Counted from the first letter of the stretch, positions 34,867 through 46,490 are shown. The stretch is 64,000 nt of DNA from Adineta ricciae (GCA_905250025.1 CAJNOJ010000369.1:1-64000), one strand, 5' to 3'. Notes: generated by a model not told the origin, from the letters alone. Numbers and translations: made by a program.

Positions 34867-35394
34867 CGAACTACTATTTCCAGACATGGTATTTTCGATG
34901 GAATATTAATCAAAGCAAAGAAATATTCCATTATATTCATAGAAAATGTTCTAGCTACACAATCAGACTAAAAATAGGCCAATGCTGTTCTTAAACTTCA
35001 AAGTTAATCACCTGAAAGGCATATAAAGAATATGCGCGAACTTTTTCTCAAAATAAAAATAGCATTAAATGAAATCATGAAAAAATGAAGCAGCGCTCTA
35101 CACAAGGGCGTTAATTTGACTGACATACCTACGCGTATGCACGCATCCATCTAACCATCATCAATAAGATAATGTAGCTATTTACAATGTATTTTAATAT
35201 AATCTCGTTGTCAAGGAGGTTGTTTCACGACGGTTTCAGTAGAATATCGTCATAAATTCTACAACAAAACATTTTCAAACATATTGACACATGCTTAGAT
35301 AAGATATGCGTCACATTGATTAAGTGGTGTTGTATAAAAACACACCATTCTCTATGTTTTATTTCGTTTCATCCTATAGCAAAGCAACATTTCA
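34867..35394. other. intergenic with TATA box of the next gene
   Basis: Non-coding. TATAAAAA at 35333-35340 lies about 55 bp before the ATG at 35395 and is conserved in the second copy (57578-57585). Nothing else recognised. Confidence 0.5.
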
Positions 35395-36156
35395 ATGACT
35401 TTGATGACGAATACAAGTCAAGAAAAGATCGTCAATTACGGAAGCATGCAACATCCAGTGGCTATCGAGCATGCTCAACGTAAAAATTCAATCAAATTTT
35501 TGATTGCTTTACAAATTTTGACAACGGTTCTCACTTTGATATTGGTTGGTACATTGTATAGTATGACCTACAAGCATCCTACTCGTGAAGAAAAACACCA
35601 ACCATACACCAATATTGTTCCGACACAGTCGAAGAGAAATGGCAGCATTTCAGTTCTCTATGTACTCGATCCAATTGGTCATTCATTCTGTTTTCGTGAT
35701 GGACTCTACGGTGAAACAATAACAGATTGGACTGTTTACAATCGATGCAGCGATCTTGATTTCAATACCTATTATAAAGGTAATTTTACTGTTGGTGTTG
35801 AAGGTGGCCGAGTTGCAACAATCATTGACCTTGGCACAGCCACCGAACTTAGAGTCAAATACAAATATGAAGAGACTGTTGGAAATGGTCAAGGATACGC
35901 ATCGATTCATCGGCAAAACAAAACTTTACTTATTCTTAAGGATTATCGAAATCGTACTTATCAAATAATGGACGAATCACCTGCATTATTCCAAGAAGGA
36001 AAAGTATTATCGACTGCTGCTGTCAAACAAGGACATATCTATGCTCTTCGAATTAGTGACAGTTATGATCTAACATTCGAACGTATCGTCAAAATGTTAG
36101 TCATCGCGTATGAACCAAATGTATCAGTCACAATTCGTTGGGAAGTTTTATTTTGA
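35395..36156 (+). CDS. type II single-pass membrane protein of unknown function, 253 aa
   Basis: Single exon. A ~32-residue cytoplasmic N-terminus with RKNS is followed by a strong membrane helix (residues ~33-57, FLIALQILTTVLTLILVG) and a ~190-residue extracellular domain with two cysteines (HSFCFRDG, NRCSDLD), several N-glycosylation sites and a regular beta-strand pattern. No family recognised. The copy at 57640-58398 is highly similar with the frame intact, which supports a real gene. The promoter has a clear TATA box. It is unrelated to the type II protein at 14057. Confidence 0.75.
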   Translation: MTLMTNTSQEKIVNYGSMQHPVAIEHAQRKNSIKFLIALQILTTVLTLILVGTLYSMTYKHPTREEKHQPYTNIVPTQSKRNGSISVLYVLDPIGHSFCFRDGLYGETITDWTVYNRCSDLDFNTYYKGNFTVGVEGGRVATIIDLGTATELRVKYKYEETVGNGQGYASIHRQNKTLLILKDYRNRTYQIMDESPALFQEGKVLSTAAVKQGHIYALRISDSYDLTFERIVKMLVIAYEPNVSVTIRWEVLF

Positions 36157-36456
36157 TTCTATTTATGATTCACATTCCTAAACAATCATTTTCAAGTAAT
36201 TTTTGATTCAAATCAATAAATCTATCGGATTGTCTTTTCACATACATGAGCATTGTTTTCTAACGTGTTGAACGTAAATGGATTTTTATTAGTTTTATGA
36301 AAAGAATCTCGGAGGAATGAATAGCGTTCATGAAAAAGATGGAGCGATTTTAATTGAGTTTTGTCAATGCAACTGATTCATCGTGATTGGATGATTCGTG
36401 AACATCAACTAAATCTAAATACGCAAGAGAAATTTCGAGAAAAAAATTTCATTCAA

Positions 36457-37249
36457 TCAAAGAAACAAACGTTGTTGACGTGGTCGAGCCGCTGTTTTTG
36501 TGAACCATGGAATTGAAATTTGTTGTTTGCATCGTGAATGCTCAACATCACAGGTATATCCATGTGGACAGCAATGAAGATGATCGCTACAGCAGACAGC
36601 ATCGTCTAAAACATACAGTACATTGTGTGAGATGATCTTCTAGGGTCCGCAAGTTCAGTTACCTAATGGACAGCATCCATAGTCACCGGATTGTAATTTA
36701 CAGCAAGTTGAACCATCTGGGCATGATGATGAACCTAAATCGAACAAAATGGAATTCGAATTGCTGCATGTAAAACTCGATCTTCGTACCGCCTGGACAT
36801 GGAACATCATTTACTGGACGATCGAATTTCTTTTTGCATCGTGAATGTTCGGTATCACATGTGTATCCGCTGGGACAGCAATGAAGGTGATCACTGCAGC
36901 AGACAGCATCAGCTAAAGAAAACGATCGGTTTTTTGGAGAAGTGATTACAAAAGACAAACAACGCATACCAAGTGGACAACATCCATATTGTCCTGATGA
37001 TAACTGGCAACACGTATTTCCATCGGGACATGAGCTTCCATCTAGAGAAAATTATTTATTCATAAACGAACGAACTCCAGTTTGAACAAACCTGGACATG
37101 GAACTGAATTGTTAGCTGCTCGTTCCTTTCCTAATAAAACTAGTGGCTAAACAAAAACTAATCTATGAATTGATTCGATCTAGACGATATTTCTTTACAT
37201 TAATTGCACCGGCGCCGACAACTAATAACAAAAACACCAACGACCGCAT
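36457..37249 (-). CDS. secreted granulin protein with two granulin modules, 173 aa
   Basis: Minus-strand gene with six exons: 37249-37199, 37146-37092, 37041-36970, 36912-36790, 36734-36663 and 36605-36457. Exon 1 encodes a signal peptide ([15 protein letters not shown]). Each granulin module is split over two exons of matching design: [20 protein letters not shown] then [18 protein letters not shown], and again [20 protein letters not shown] then [18 protein letters not shown]. The cysteine spacing is that of the granulin/epithelin family, secreted growth-factor-like or lysosomal proteins. All internal junctions after exon 2 are phase 1, so modules could be duplicated as exon pairs. The C-terminus is a short basic tail. 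A TATA box is at 37321-37330. A copy lies at 58723-59515. Confidence 0.88.
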
Positions 37250-37828
37250 TTTTCAGTATTCAATAGGACAGAGATAAAATACACACACGAAACAATGAAA
37301 CAGTTGTGAGAAAGACACGAATATATATACAGAAACTGATAAGACTTTTCATTCGAAGGCATATCATAGGTGTGTTTGGTTTTAAACACGAGAAGGTTTA
37401 TCTTTTAAGATAATACTTGCATTGCTGCGTAACGATGTCAGAGCAGCGAGAAAGAAAACCAGGCAAGATTTACTTTTTCTCGAGCAAACAAATGACACAA
37501 TTATCTTTACGTCCTTCAGAGACTGTTGGCTTTGTATGTAACTATATAATGCAGTTATTTATACACAATTGAATGCACGTCCATATTATAGATTAAGGAT
37601 CATTCGGAAAAATCCATGATTGCTCATATGTATAGAAATGACACTGCACTGTGGTGTGATTTTGGATATTTCCTTACACGTCAGTCTGACACGAACATCG
37701 ATGATTCATTTTTTCCTCCATTAAAGACGTATTCTTCCTAGAGGTGATCAAGTCAGCCAATAAAAAAAGACTAATTGTGTATACAATGTAGTACAATTTG
37801 ACATAGGAAAGCTTTTTTAACTATTAAC
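37250..37828. other. divergent intergenic region between granulin and RING genes
   Basis: Holds the granulin TATA box (tatatat, 37321-37330, minus strand). The RING gene has no clear TATA. Conserved at 59516-60102 with small indels. Confidence 0.45.
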
Positions 37829-38235
37829 ATGACTGTGTTAACGGATCAGTATGAATATCTGAATGAAGATGCAATTGACGATCAATTTAAATGTGTTATT
37901 TGTATCCAGCCATTTCGATCTCCGATCATACTGCATTGCCAACATACATTTTGTCAAAAATGTATCGAAACGTGGGTGGAAAGTAATAAATCGTGTCCGG
38001 TATGTCGTCAACCGGCCGAGATTTCGGTGATAAAAATCAATGAAACTCTCAACAAACAACTCGATGAATTTCTTGTTCGATGTCTTCGATGTAAAAAGAC
38101 AAATATTCAACGAAGCCGTTTCGCCAAACATTATCAGCATTGTTCAAAACGACGACTTCAAACTGTTTCAGATTTATTCAAAACTCGTTGGGATGGCCTG
38201 CGAAGCAGCGTTCGATCGAGATGTCGAAGAAAAAA
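37829..38235 (+). CDS. RING-finger protein, 3' part lost at gap
   Basis: About 135 codons identical in design to the gene at 60103. A C3HC4 RING is at residues 22-59 (CVIC, HCQHTFCQKC, CPVC), followed by a second Cys/His cluster (CLRCKKTN...HYQHC, ~85-107). The frame is cut by the N at 38236, so the C-terminal half with the membrane segments is missing from this contig. Expected to be an E3 ubiquitin ligase. Confidence 0.8.
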
Positions 38236-38236
38236 N
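38236..38236. other. single-base assembly gap (N)
   Basis: Cuts the RING gene; sequence to the right is unrelated to the expected RING 3' half and begins an AT-rich repeat region. Confidence 0.9.
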
Positions 38237-38329
38237 AACATAGATGAAGGACATTGTAGCACCTGGATTTTTATTGCTCCCTACACACATGGTTTATTGC
38301 CAGTTTAGATAAATGATTGGTCATTAAGT

Positions 38330-38475
38330 ATTATTATTGCTTATTCAGTATTATTATCTCTCATTCAGTATTAATATTGCTCAGTCAGTATTTTTATTGC
38401 CGGAATTTGGTTATTGCTCATTTAAGTATTTTTATTGCTCATTTAAGTATTTTTATTGCTCGTTTAAATAGAAGT
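38330..38475 (+). repeat. AT-rich tandem repeat, unit about 21-23 bp
   Basis: About six imperfect units of the type TTATTGCTCATTTAAGTATT (variants CATTCAGTATTA, CAGTCAGTATTT). The last two units are nearly perfect. The inverse of this sequence occurs at 20040-20160. Such repeats commonly break short-read assemblies, consistent with the nearby Ns. Confidence 0.65.
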
Positions 38476-38890
38476 CAATATTTTTCCCTGAGTAAATTCT
38501 GTTTGCATATTCCCGTTTTTTCAACTTAAAACTGGCTTCCCGCTTTCTCTTTTTTTCAGGAAATACATTTTCTTGCAGTATTTTTTCCTTTCCTTTTGCA
38601 AAAAACTTAAACATCACTGAATATAAGTTTATAAAAAATGCGAAGTAATAATGTAGACAAGAAAATAGAGAAAACTAAATAAGAGAGAAAAGGAAAAAAG
38701 AGGAGGAGTGGGACGCCAAACGCGAAAGCATGGGACTTCCGTCTCGCTTAAAAGCTTTTTTATTTATTTGTTTTCTGGAAATAAAGCGCATTGTTCTTTA
38801 AACATTAGCTTGGAATCTTCCAACTACGCTCATATATATAGTTCATAGTTGAACGCAAATACGTTGAATTCTTATTCATTTACAACGATC
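38476..38890. other. AT-rich intergenic
   Basis: Pyrimidine-rich, then purine-rich stretches (A/G-rich around 38640-38720). A TATA-like catatatatag near 38831 may serve the GTPase gene about 55 bp downstream. Nothing else recognised. Confidence 0.4.
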
Positions 38891-40204
38891 ATGAGTGATT
38901 ATCAACAGCAACGAGTAGGATTAATATTTTTGCCTTTTAGGAAATAATATAGTTTGTCTTAATAGCAAAACATTCAGCTCACTGAAAATGATTGGCGAAC
39001 TCTTTTGAGAAACGGCGGAATACAGGCTTTGATACAAAAGCAAAAAGACATCGAGAATGAATACAAAAATCAACCGGTGCTGATTGCTTTGATTGGTGAA
39101 GCGGGCTGTGGTAAATCAACACTTATTCGCCGTTTTATGGGCATGTCACCCGACGACGAAGGTGAGCCAAAGATTGGCGAATGTGTTAGTGAATGTACAA
39201 AAGAAGGCAGAGAATATCGCAAATCTGGTACTTCAGTTGTATATGTGGATTTACCTGGCGTTGGTAGTACTACTAGCTCATGTGCTTTCACAACTCCCAA
39301 AGAACAAATTAACTATTGCAAACTCTACAGGCTTCATACGGTGGATTATTTCGTTCTTCTCTCGCACAATAAATTTACTGAACAAGACAAGCGTCTGGCT
39401 AAATACATCACTGATGAATTGAAGAAAAAATTCGTTTTCGTACAAACAAAAATAGATTTGTTACGTTTGGAAGGCGGAAATAAATTGCTAGAAAAGCGTG
39501 CAGGTTTTGATGCCGTCAAGGCCAAGATTCGTGAGCAACTTCAAACGCAACTTGCTGCTGACAATGTTCACAAAATCTTTCTTGTGTCCAATCAGTTCAT
39601 CGAAAGTGAATCCGACGGAAAAACAATTTACGAATATGACCAATCTCCAGATTATGAATTTGATCGATTATGGGAAGCGATACAAAGTGACATGATATCG
39701 GAAGATGGATTGGGTGCTGAGAAGGGGAGAGCGTTTGTATTAGCAACTGGTGCTGTTTGCGAAAGTGCTATCCGTACCGCAGCTAATTCGCTTCGAAAGC
39801 AGAAATGGGGATGGGCAACGCTCTCGGGAGTAATTGGCGCTGTGCCTATACCAGGTGTTTCTATTTCATGTGATATTGCTATTATTGTCACCAAAGCAAC
39901 GGACTACTTTTTTCTATTTGGACTCAATCCAATCAATTTCATGGGACCAGGTACTGCCAAAGAAAAATTAACAAATCTAATCCAAGCTTTGTACGCAAGC
40001 CTGGGAGTTCGTGCTAGTGCAATCTTGGGAACAATGCTAGGTATTAGTGCAGGCGAAGAATCTGTCAAAGCTGTGCCTGTTGTTGGTGTTGCAATCGGTA
40101 GTTTTGTAGGTGCTGGTGTGTCTTTCGCATCGACGTGCGTTATACTAGGTCAAGTGATCGATTTTTGCGAGAAGGAAGCTCTCAAACTTATCCATAGAAA
40201 CTAA
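38891..40204 (+). CDS. IRG-like (interferon-inducible/immunity-related type) GTPase, 420 aa
   Basis: Exon 1 is only 24 nt (38891-38914, MSDYQQQR), then a 51-bp intron, then exon 2 38966-40204. The large exon has no ATG before the GTPase domain, which supports the small first exon. Motifs: P-loop GEAGCGKST (residues ~52-60), a Thr in the switch region, VDLPGVGS (G3) and TKIDLL (G4). After the G domain comes a helical C-terminal part with AVPIPGVSISCDIAI and a Gly/Ala/Val-rich hydrophobic region, the layout of the dynamin-like IRG family, which in vertebrates acts at intracellular membranes and pathogen vacuoles. A defence role here is inference. It is single-copy in the window. AATAAA near 40209. 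Confidence 0.82.
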
Positions 40205-40583
40205 TAACAATAAAACAAAAACCATGTAATCACTATAAGCGTACTACGATCGAGAAGCAATTCAACGTTAAACTTTATTGATAAACCACAAATACATATT
40301 TTTTTCATTTATTCAAATGTTTTAATCCCGAATAAAATCGCTTTCTTCAATAATAAGAGAACGTGATCTAAATCAATTCGTGACAAAGAGATTATTTATC
40401 GACGAAAGAAAATTTGAAATTTTATTTTCATTTAGAATACGCAGAATCATCAACGTGAGTTTTATGATTTCTCTTTAGCATGTTTTTATATAAGTTATAA
40501 CTGTTCCCCCGATAGCTTTACATTACAAAAAAATCCATGTCAAAGAAAGAAACAATATCTTTTGATTGTAATCAATTATTCTG
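40205..40583. other. intergenic
   Basis: AT-rich spacer with the polyadenylation signal of the GTPase gene at its start. Nothing else recognised. Confidence 0.4.
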
Positions 40584-43500
40584 ATGAGAAAGAAGTATCT
40601 GCCCTTCAGCATGTTGATAAAAATTAATTTCATTCTAATTCTTCTCATTTTGATCAATAATGTATCAGGTATTTATTCATTCAAGTTTCAAAACGAATTT
40701 TACTGATGGTTTAATACTAAGAAGAAAACATTACTCCAAAATTAGACAGATTCAGATTCCGTTTCTATTACTGTATTTCATGTAGGAGAAAATACAAACT
40801 TTTTTAAAGATCAATAACGAATAGTATCATATGATACACTCAAAATTCATTCACATCGTAGGTCTTTGGTGTAATCAACCAAAATTTTGTTCAGCAAAAA
40901 TTTGCGATCAAAATGAAATTACATTTGCTGATAATACTACTGTTGGCTCTAGGCCTCATAAATATTTATTAATATAGGCAATACAATTTATATATTTCAT
41001 CCTCTATTGTCGTATCTGTCTGTATGGTTCAACAATCGTATTCATCCATCAACAATAGATACTAAAATATATTCGATGGGATACTTTATTTTCGTTACAG
41101 AAAACGAAAATATTTTCTTTGAAAAGTTTTCCCAACCTCATCAAGTTTATAAGTTGAATTAAAATACAAATCAACGAACTATTATTATGAATGTGAGTCT
41201 ACCATGTTTTGGTATTTTTGCTGATATCAATAATACTTTGTAATGTTTGTTAACTAGAAAAAGTCAAGTTGTAAAAAGAAAACTGAATGTGATTTCAATG
41301 GAAACGGAAATTGTTGCTGGAACAGGTATCGAAGGATCTGATCTGAATCAACTTGGTTATCCCATGGGAATTTTTGTTGACATAAACTTTGATTTATATG
41401 TGGCAGATTGTGAAAACAATCGCGTTCAACTCTTTCAATTAAATCAATCAAATGGACAAACAAAAGCAGGAGACACATCATTATATCCACCAATTACTCT
41501 TCTTTGTCCATCGGAAATTGTACTCGACATCAATAGATATTTATTCATTGCAGATAATAATAGTCGTCGTATTGTAGGAGAAGAACCAACTAGTTTTGGA
41601 TTTACAATTGCGTGTTATAACCTAGGTCACAATCAAATCAACTGTTTGGTGCAATAATTTTGAGTTTCGATAGCTTCGAAAACATGTTTGTAACTGATCT
41701 AGTGAACACATGCATTCAAAAATTTCTATTCATCGATAGCTCTTGCAGTAAATATCAGAGAAGAATTTGAATTGAAATTGTTCTATTTATTGTGCGATTT
41801 TGTAGAAAATTCATCATTGACAGAGTCAATGTATCCAACAGCGATTACACAGAATAGTTCAACTTTTTTCACAGATTGTTCAAAAATAAATTCTTATTAC
41901 GAAATAATTCAAATGAATTTATTTATTTCTGGCGTTTACTCCTTTTCAATCGAAAGCAATTTACGGAACATATTTGGATACATTTACAAAGTCAAACTGA
42001 ATCCATTCAATCCTCTTGAGAATGTTCTTTACAAGATGTTGACAATGATAAACATGTTCGAATAATACTCAGCACTTCTCTTCAAGTCAATACCTCATAC
42101 ATACTGATCGTAGCAACATCTTCTTTGAGTATAACAAGATATTTTTCAATTCTAACAAGCGGTCCAGGTGATATTAATTTCAAGCGTATCAGTACGTCTA
42201 TTGTTTACACAATACAAACTTCGATTATGTCTATTTTTGTTCAGTAGATATGCCATCAACTATTCAATAGATATACACGTTAACATTAACGATCGACAGT
42301 GCAATTTATATCCTCGAAATTGTATAGATTCAACATATTACTATGTAGCTATATAAGTCAAAGCCTCTACAGATGGTTTATATACTTTTCTAAGCCATAG
42401 TAATATTCTATTAGTTGATTATATCTGTAAAAAGTATTTCAAACCGTTTTCTTCGGACATGAATTTACTGCTAGAGGATAAGAGAATGCGTGAGTCTTTC
42501 AATTTTCGACTACGACCTTTTCTTGAGACCAGTACTACATACATCTTGGATGTAACAATGATAAATCGATATGAAAAAGAAACATTTTCCGTATTTTTAT
42601 CTGGCCCAAATACTGTTGATCTAAGAAAAAACAAGTGAGTATCTATTTGCTAGGAAAAAAAACTTTCAATAATATTTGTCGACAATTTTCCAAATAGTTT
42701 ATCCGTCGTTGATTCCGTTAACTCAAATGTCACAGTGAAATTTTCATCAACACCAACTCCCTTCAGTCAAATGCATTCTCCACAATGCGAAAAACCAGAC
42801 TATTATTATCAAGCAATACAAATAGATATATCTGGAAGTGCATATTACAGTTTTGAAAGTAAAGACGTTCGTGACCTTCATCCGAGAGGTTTTATTTATT
42901 AAAATGATTTTTATGCCGACCAAGTCCTTCGAAAATCTATTAAATAACGATGACAAGTCCAACGATTTCAATCAAAATAACTACAGCGACAACAATGTTT
43001 ATATTTAGTGGAGGTTTGATTAATAGTATCTTTTCTCTTTTAATATTTAAAAATAAAGATTCACGACAAGTTGGTTGTGGAATATATCTTCTTTGCATCA
43101 TCCAGTACTTTCTTGCTTACAATTGGAACGTTTACAAAGAAATTCTGGTTTTTTATTGTTACTCAAATAGATTTATCCATTCCATTGTCGATTCTTGAAG
43201 GAGGAGGTTGTAAATCTATTGAGACACTTCTGAAGTTATGCCTACATTCGAATGGTTGGTTTAATGCTTGTGTTGCGATCGAAAGAATGATTTCTTGTTT
43301 ACGAAGGAGTTATTTTCAATAAAGAAAAGAGCAAATGGATTGCTCCTAGGATTATTTTCATCTTATCATTTTGTGTTATGGGTTCAATTATTCAAAAAAA
43401 TTGAAGAAAATGGACGTTAGTACTTGGTGTAGAACTCGATATTCGTCTTCGCTTCAATATTCTGATACAATTGTTTTATTCATTCATCTGATTGGTCCAT

Positions 43501-43850
43501 TTCTTGCGAATCTTTGTTCTGCATTATTTATTATATGTGGATCTACTCGACAACGGTCAAAAATTCGAGAAAATAACACTTGTCGAACTCATATTTATAA
43601 ACAACTTCATGAACATAAACAATTATTAATTGGTCCCATTATTTTACCATTCCTATCATTACCTCATGTTATTATCTTATTATCATCTGAATGTGTCAAT
43701 ACTAATCGATATAAATGGTTACTTCTCTTCAGTTATTTCATTTCGTTCACGCCGTCAGCGCTTATCTTTGTTATTTTTGTCTTACCATCGGATTTATACA
43801 AGAAATCGTTTGAAAAGTCATAGAAAAACCTCCTTCAAAAGACGGCGATG
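40584..43850 (+). pseudogene. NHL-repeat / PPC-like / 7TM receptor, decayed
   Basis: Exon 1 (40584-40668) encodes a signal peptide (FILILLILINNVS). From 40862 come NHL beta-propeller pieces: EITFADNTTVGSRP, YPMGIFVDINFDLYVADC and NNRVQLFQ, LCPSEIVLDINRYLFIADNN, then, after a one-base shift near 41655, SFDSFENMFVTDLVNTCIQKF. Next are up to three domains like bacterial pre-peptidase C-terminal (PPC) modules: SYYEIIQMNLFISGVYSFS (41900), YYYVAI (42340) with TYILDVTMI (42535), and DYYYQAIQIDISGS (42790). Finally 7TM fragments: VGCGIYLL, WFNACVAIERMIS and a last helix pair near 43630-43800. Many frameshifts and stops make it non-functional as sequenced. The whole order matches a composite receptor type known from rotifers; that is from family knowledge. 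Confidence 0.7.
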
Positions 43851-44065
43851 ATAAGAATGGGAAAAAAAATCATATGAATAATGATAGGATTATATTTGGT
43901 GGCCCACTAAGAATTCCAATACCAACTATAACCATCACATTTCATCTTTTGTTTTACGCGCTCGAATAATGTATTACATACAAATACTGCCGTAACATTA
44001 TGTTCGACAGGAATTGTGAGAATATTTTGATCCGACTCGATTATAAATTTGTAAAATGAGGAATT

Positions 44066-45029
44066 TCAAAGATTAGTGTTCTGTTGAAGGGTAACTATTG
44101 GATAAACTCGTGTCTTTCGACAATAAACTTGAATTTGATGATTAATTTGTGGTGTTATATAAATTAATGCTAAGCTTAATGTTAAAACACATATGGATAT
44201 ACTTAATACAAGAACGCGATAAAAACAAAAGGCAAGTTCATTGGTAAAGGCAAGAATGATTAACATAATACTTGTTGGGATACCATAAATACCTAATAGG
44301 ATAAGAATAAGAATGATACGACGAAAAACCACAATGTCTCGTTGTTGAGACCGTTGAATTTGTGGAAGATTTCGATTTAAACTTTGTTTATGTAAAAATT
44401 GAGTTACACGAAAATAAATAAATGAAATGGAAAGAAAAGGAATGCCATAAATTGTCAAAATTGAATATGCAATTGTTCGAGAATCATCTTTAGGAACTAA
44501 ACAAACATGCTCACTATCAATCAATCGTTGGCCATGCCAAAGTAATATTGGAAGATTTAATAAGAAAGAAAATAGCCAAACTAATGGAATCATTAACCAA
44601 TACGAACGAACATTTAATAGAATTTGTTGTGTTACATGAAGAATACGAAAGAGACGAAAGATTGACTAAATAAAACTTTGATTAAATATTTAGGAGAAAA
44701 AAGAAATTGATTACTTGTAAAACAAATGATTGATAAATAGCTGAAATAAATGCATAAAATATATAAGAATGAATTCGACATATTAATGTTTCTTGTTCGT
44801 CACTGAATTCTTTTAAATCGCCTTGAAGAACTCGAATATTAATTGAAAACGTTAGTATACCAAGAATGAATAAAACAAAATAATTATTTGTACAAAGAAG
44901 TAATTGAACATCAAAGAAAGTTTTTCGTCGAAGTAAAATGAAGATTAAAATAATCGTTGTTATGATTGTACCAATGAAATTGATTATTAGAGAAATTAGA
45001 TTTAGAAGAAAATTTGTTTGATTTTCCAT
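44066..45029 (-). CDS. rhodopsin-like G protein-coupled receptor (GPCR-e), 304 aa
   Basis: Two minus-strand exons, 45029-44715 and 44665-44066, phase 0. The chosen start gives MENQTNFLLN, a short N-terminus with a glycosylation site before TM1; an in-frame ATG at 45077 would add 16 hydrophobic residues and could act as a signal sequence. Seven helices are visible, with Cys in TLICRIHSY before TM3 and Cys in EHVCLVP in the second extracellular loop, the conserved disulfide pair. The DRY position reads IFRLFRI. It belongs to a different receptor subfamily from GPCR-a to -d, and its intron is after TM3, not in TM7. Two internally deleted relics lie at 31041-31265 and 53091-53285. Confidence 0.82.
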
Positions 45030-46384
45030 TTGAAATGTAAAAAAGAACAAGAAGGATAAAGTTATATTTTCTATCACTGATCCTCTTTGAGGTAAAGTAG
45101 AACAGTTTTTATATAGAAAATTTTAATTATCGAAAGTAGGCTTTTACCTTCATCTTAATATAATGTTTTGCTATTAATATTTCTTTTACGACTCATCCTC
45201 TTCACACTCGCATCTTCAAGATAAGAACTGAAAGATGTGTCCAGAAAGTCTATACTACTTTCAGATTGTTTCATTGCGTATAATCGTTTGAAGAGGCAAA
45301 TTTCATGTTATACAAACAAAATGAGGATTTTGTGTATTCAAGTCTCTGTAAAGTCAAGTAATGAAATATTTTAGAACTAAAAAGAAACAAAAGGTATCTG
45401 CATTTTCTTAAGAACTATTTTCAAAATATGCGTCGTGCGATATAAACAAAAGCCGAACAGCAATGGCAAAACCAGGAGGAAGCCAAATGGATAATTGTCG
45501 ATTTCATTTCGACCTTCGCCTATTGAGAATTTTAGTTTTTGGAAATTTTTTATTTATCTTTCGGTAAGATATTCATTGATCTTTTTCTCCCATTTGAATT
45601 TAATGTGCAATTCTTGTATAAGAAAAAAGTGGCTAAGAACTGACTAGGTCTCATCAAAAGAGCTTCATCTTGATTGATTTTCAACTACAAAACAGATAAC
45701 GAATAATCAGGTTTTTTCCTCGTTTTTTACATGAACATGGATGTTTAGCTCATTGAAATTTGAAAAATGACGCTAATCATCCGAGTTTCATATTTCTCAT
45801 GAAAAGAACACCATGTTACGTTTTTGTTCGGCCCCGTCAATAAAATTCTTTTCCATTTTACCAGTCAGTGTTTTTCGATACAGGCAAAACTTGCTGATTG
45901 ACGCAAAAACCCTGATGACGCCGCTGCTAGACACAACATCTCAACTCATAAAGTAGGCTTCGCTTCCTAGATACAAATTCTTCCACTAAAAAATACTTCA
46001 AGCCCGTAAAATATTTTTATCTTTCTATCTGTATTTTTAATCTGCTGATTCTGTTAGATCTTATAAAAACTAAAATTAGCGAATCTATATCCTTCGATAT
46101 AATTTTATTCTTGTTCCATCCTTGACGTGAATCATAACCATCATTACACTCAGCGTTGTCTCGTTTGTGCATATAAATCTCGGAGAACATTGTTTTGTAT
46201 TCGACGGCTTGTAATAATCCAAAATTTCCATGACATGTGTCATCATTTAGAGTCTTTATATTGAAGATTCTATTTTGATGAACTTACTGTCAAAAATTTA
46301 GAACGTTTATTTTTCTGAGAAACATCTTGTTCTAGAAACATAAAAGTATTCTACTAAACCATCAAACATCATTCTGTCTCTACC
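45030..46384. other. non-coding region shared with the upstream regions of GPCR-c and GPCR-c'
   Basis: Matches 31260-32261 and 53286-54654 in order and orientation. It links GPCR-e to a truncated receptor start at 46385. No gene recognised. Confidence 0.45.
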
Positions 46385-46490
46385 ATGCTTTTTTCATATG
46401 TCAGTCAACAAACGACTATCTATACTGGTTGCTCTCTCGCTTTCATTGATATCCTTGGCAATTCAATAAATATTCTCGTCTTTTCAACAG
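46385..46490 (+). pseudogene. 5' fragment of a GPCR-c-like receptor
   Basis: About 35 codons (SYVSQQTTIYTGCSLAF ... NILVFST) match the start of GPCR-c, then homology stops abruptly near 46490 and unrelated sequence follows. A broken third copy of the GPCR-c 5' region, marking a rearrangement breakpoint. Confidence 0.8.

Noticed and set aside
38401-38470. CRISPR-like array in the 22-bp repeats
   Set aside because: Units are directly adjacent, imperfect and without spacers of constant length; the host is a eukaryote.
45029-45077. Upstream ATG of GPCR-e at 45077
   Set aside because: Would add a second hydrophobic stretch ahead of TM1; the second ATG gives the usual short glycosylated N-terminus, although the first cannot be excluded.
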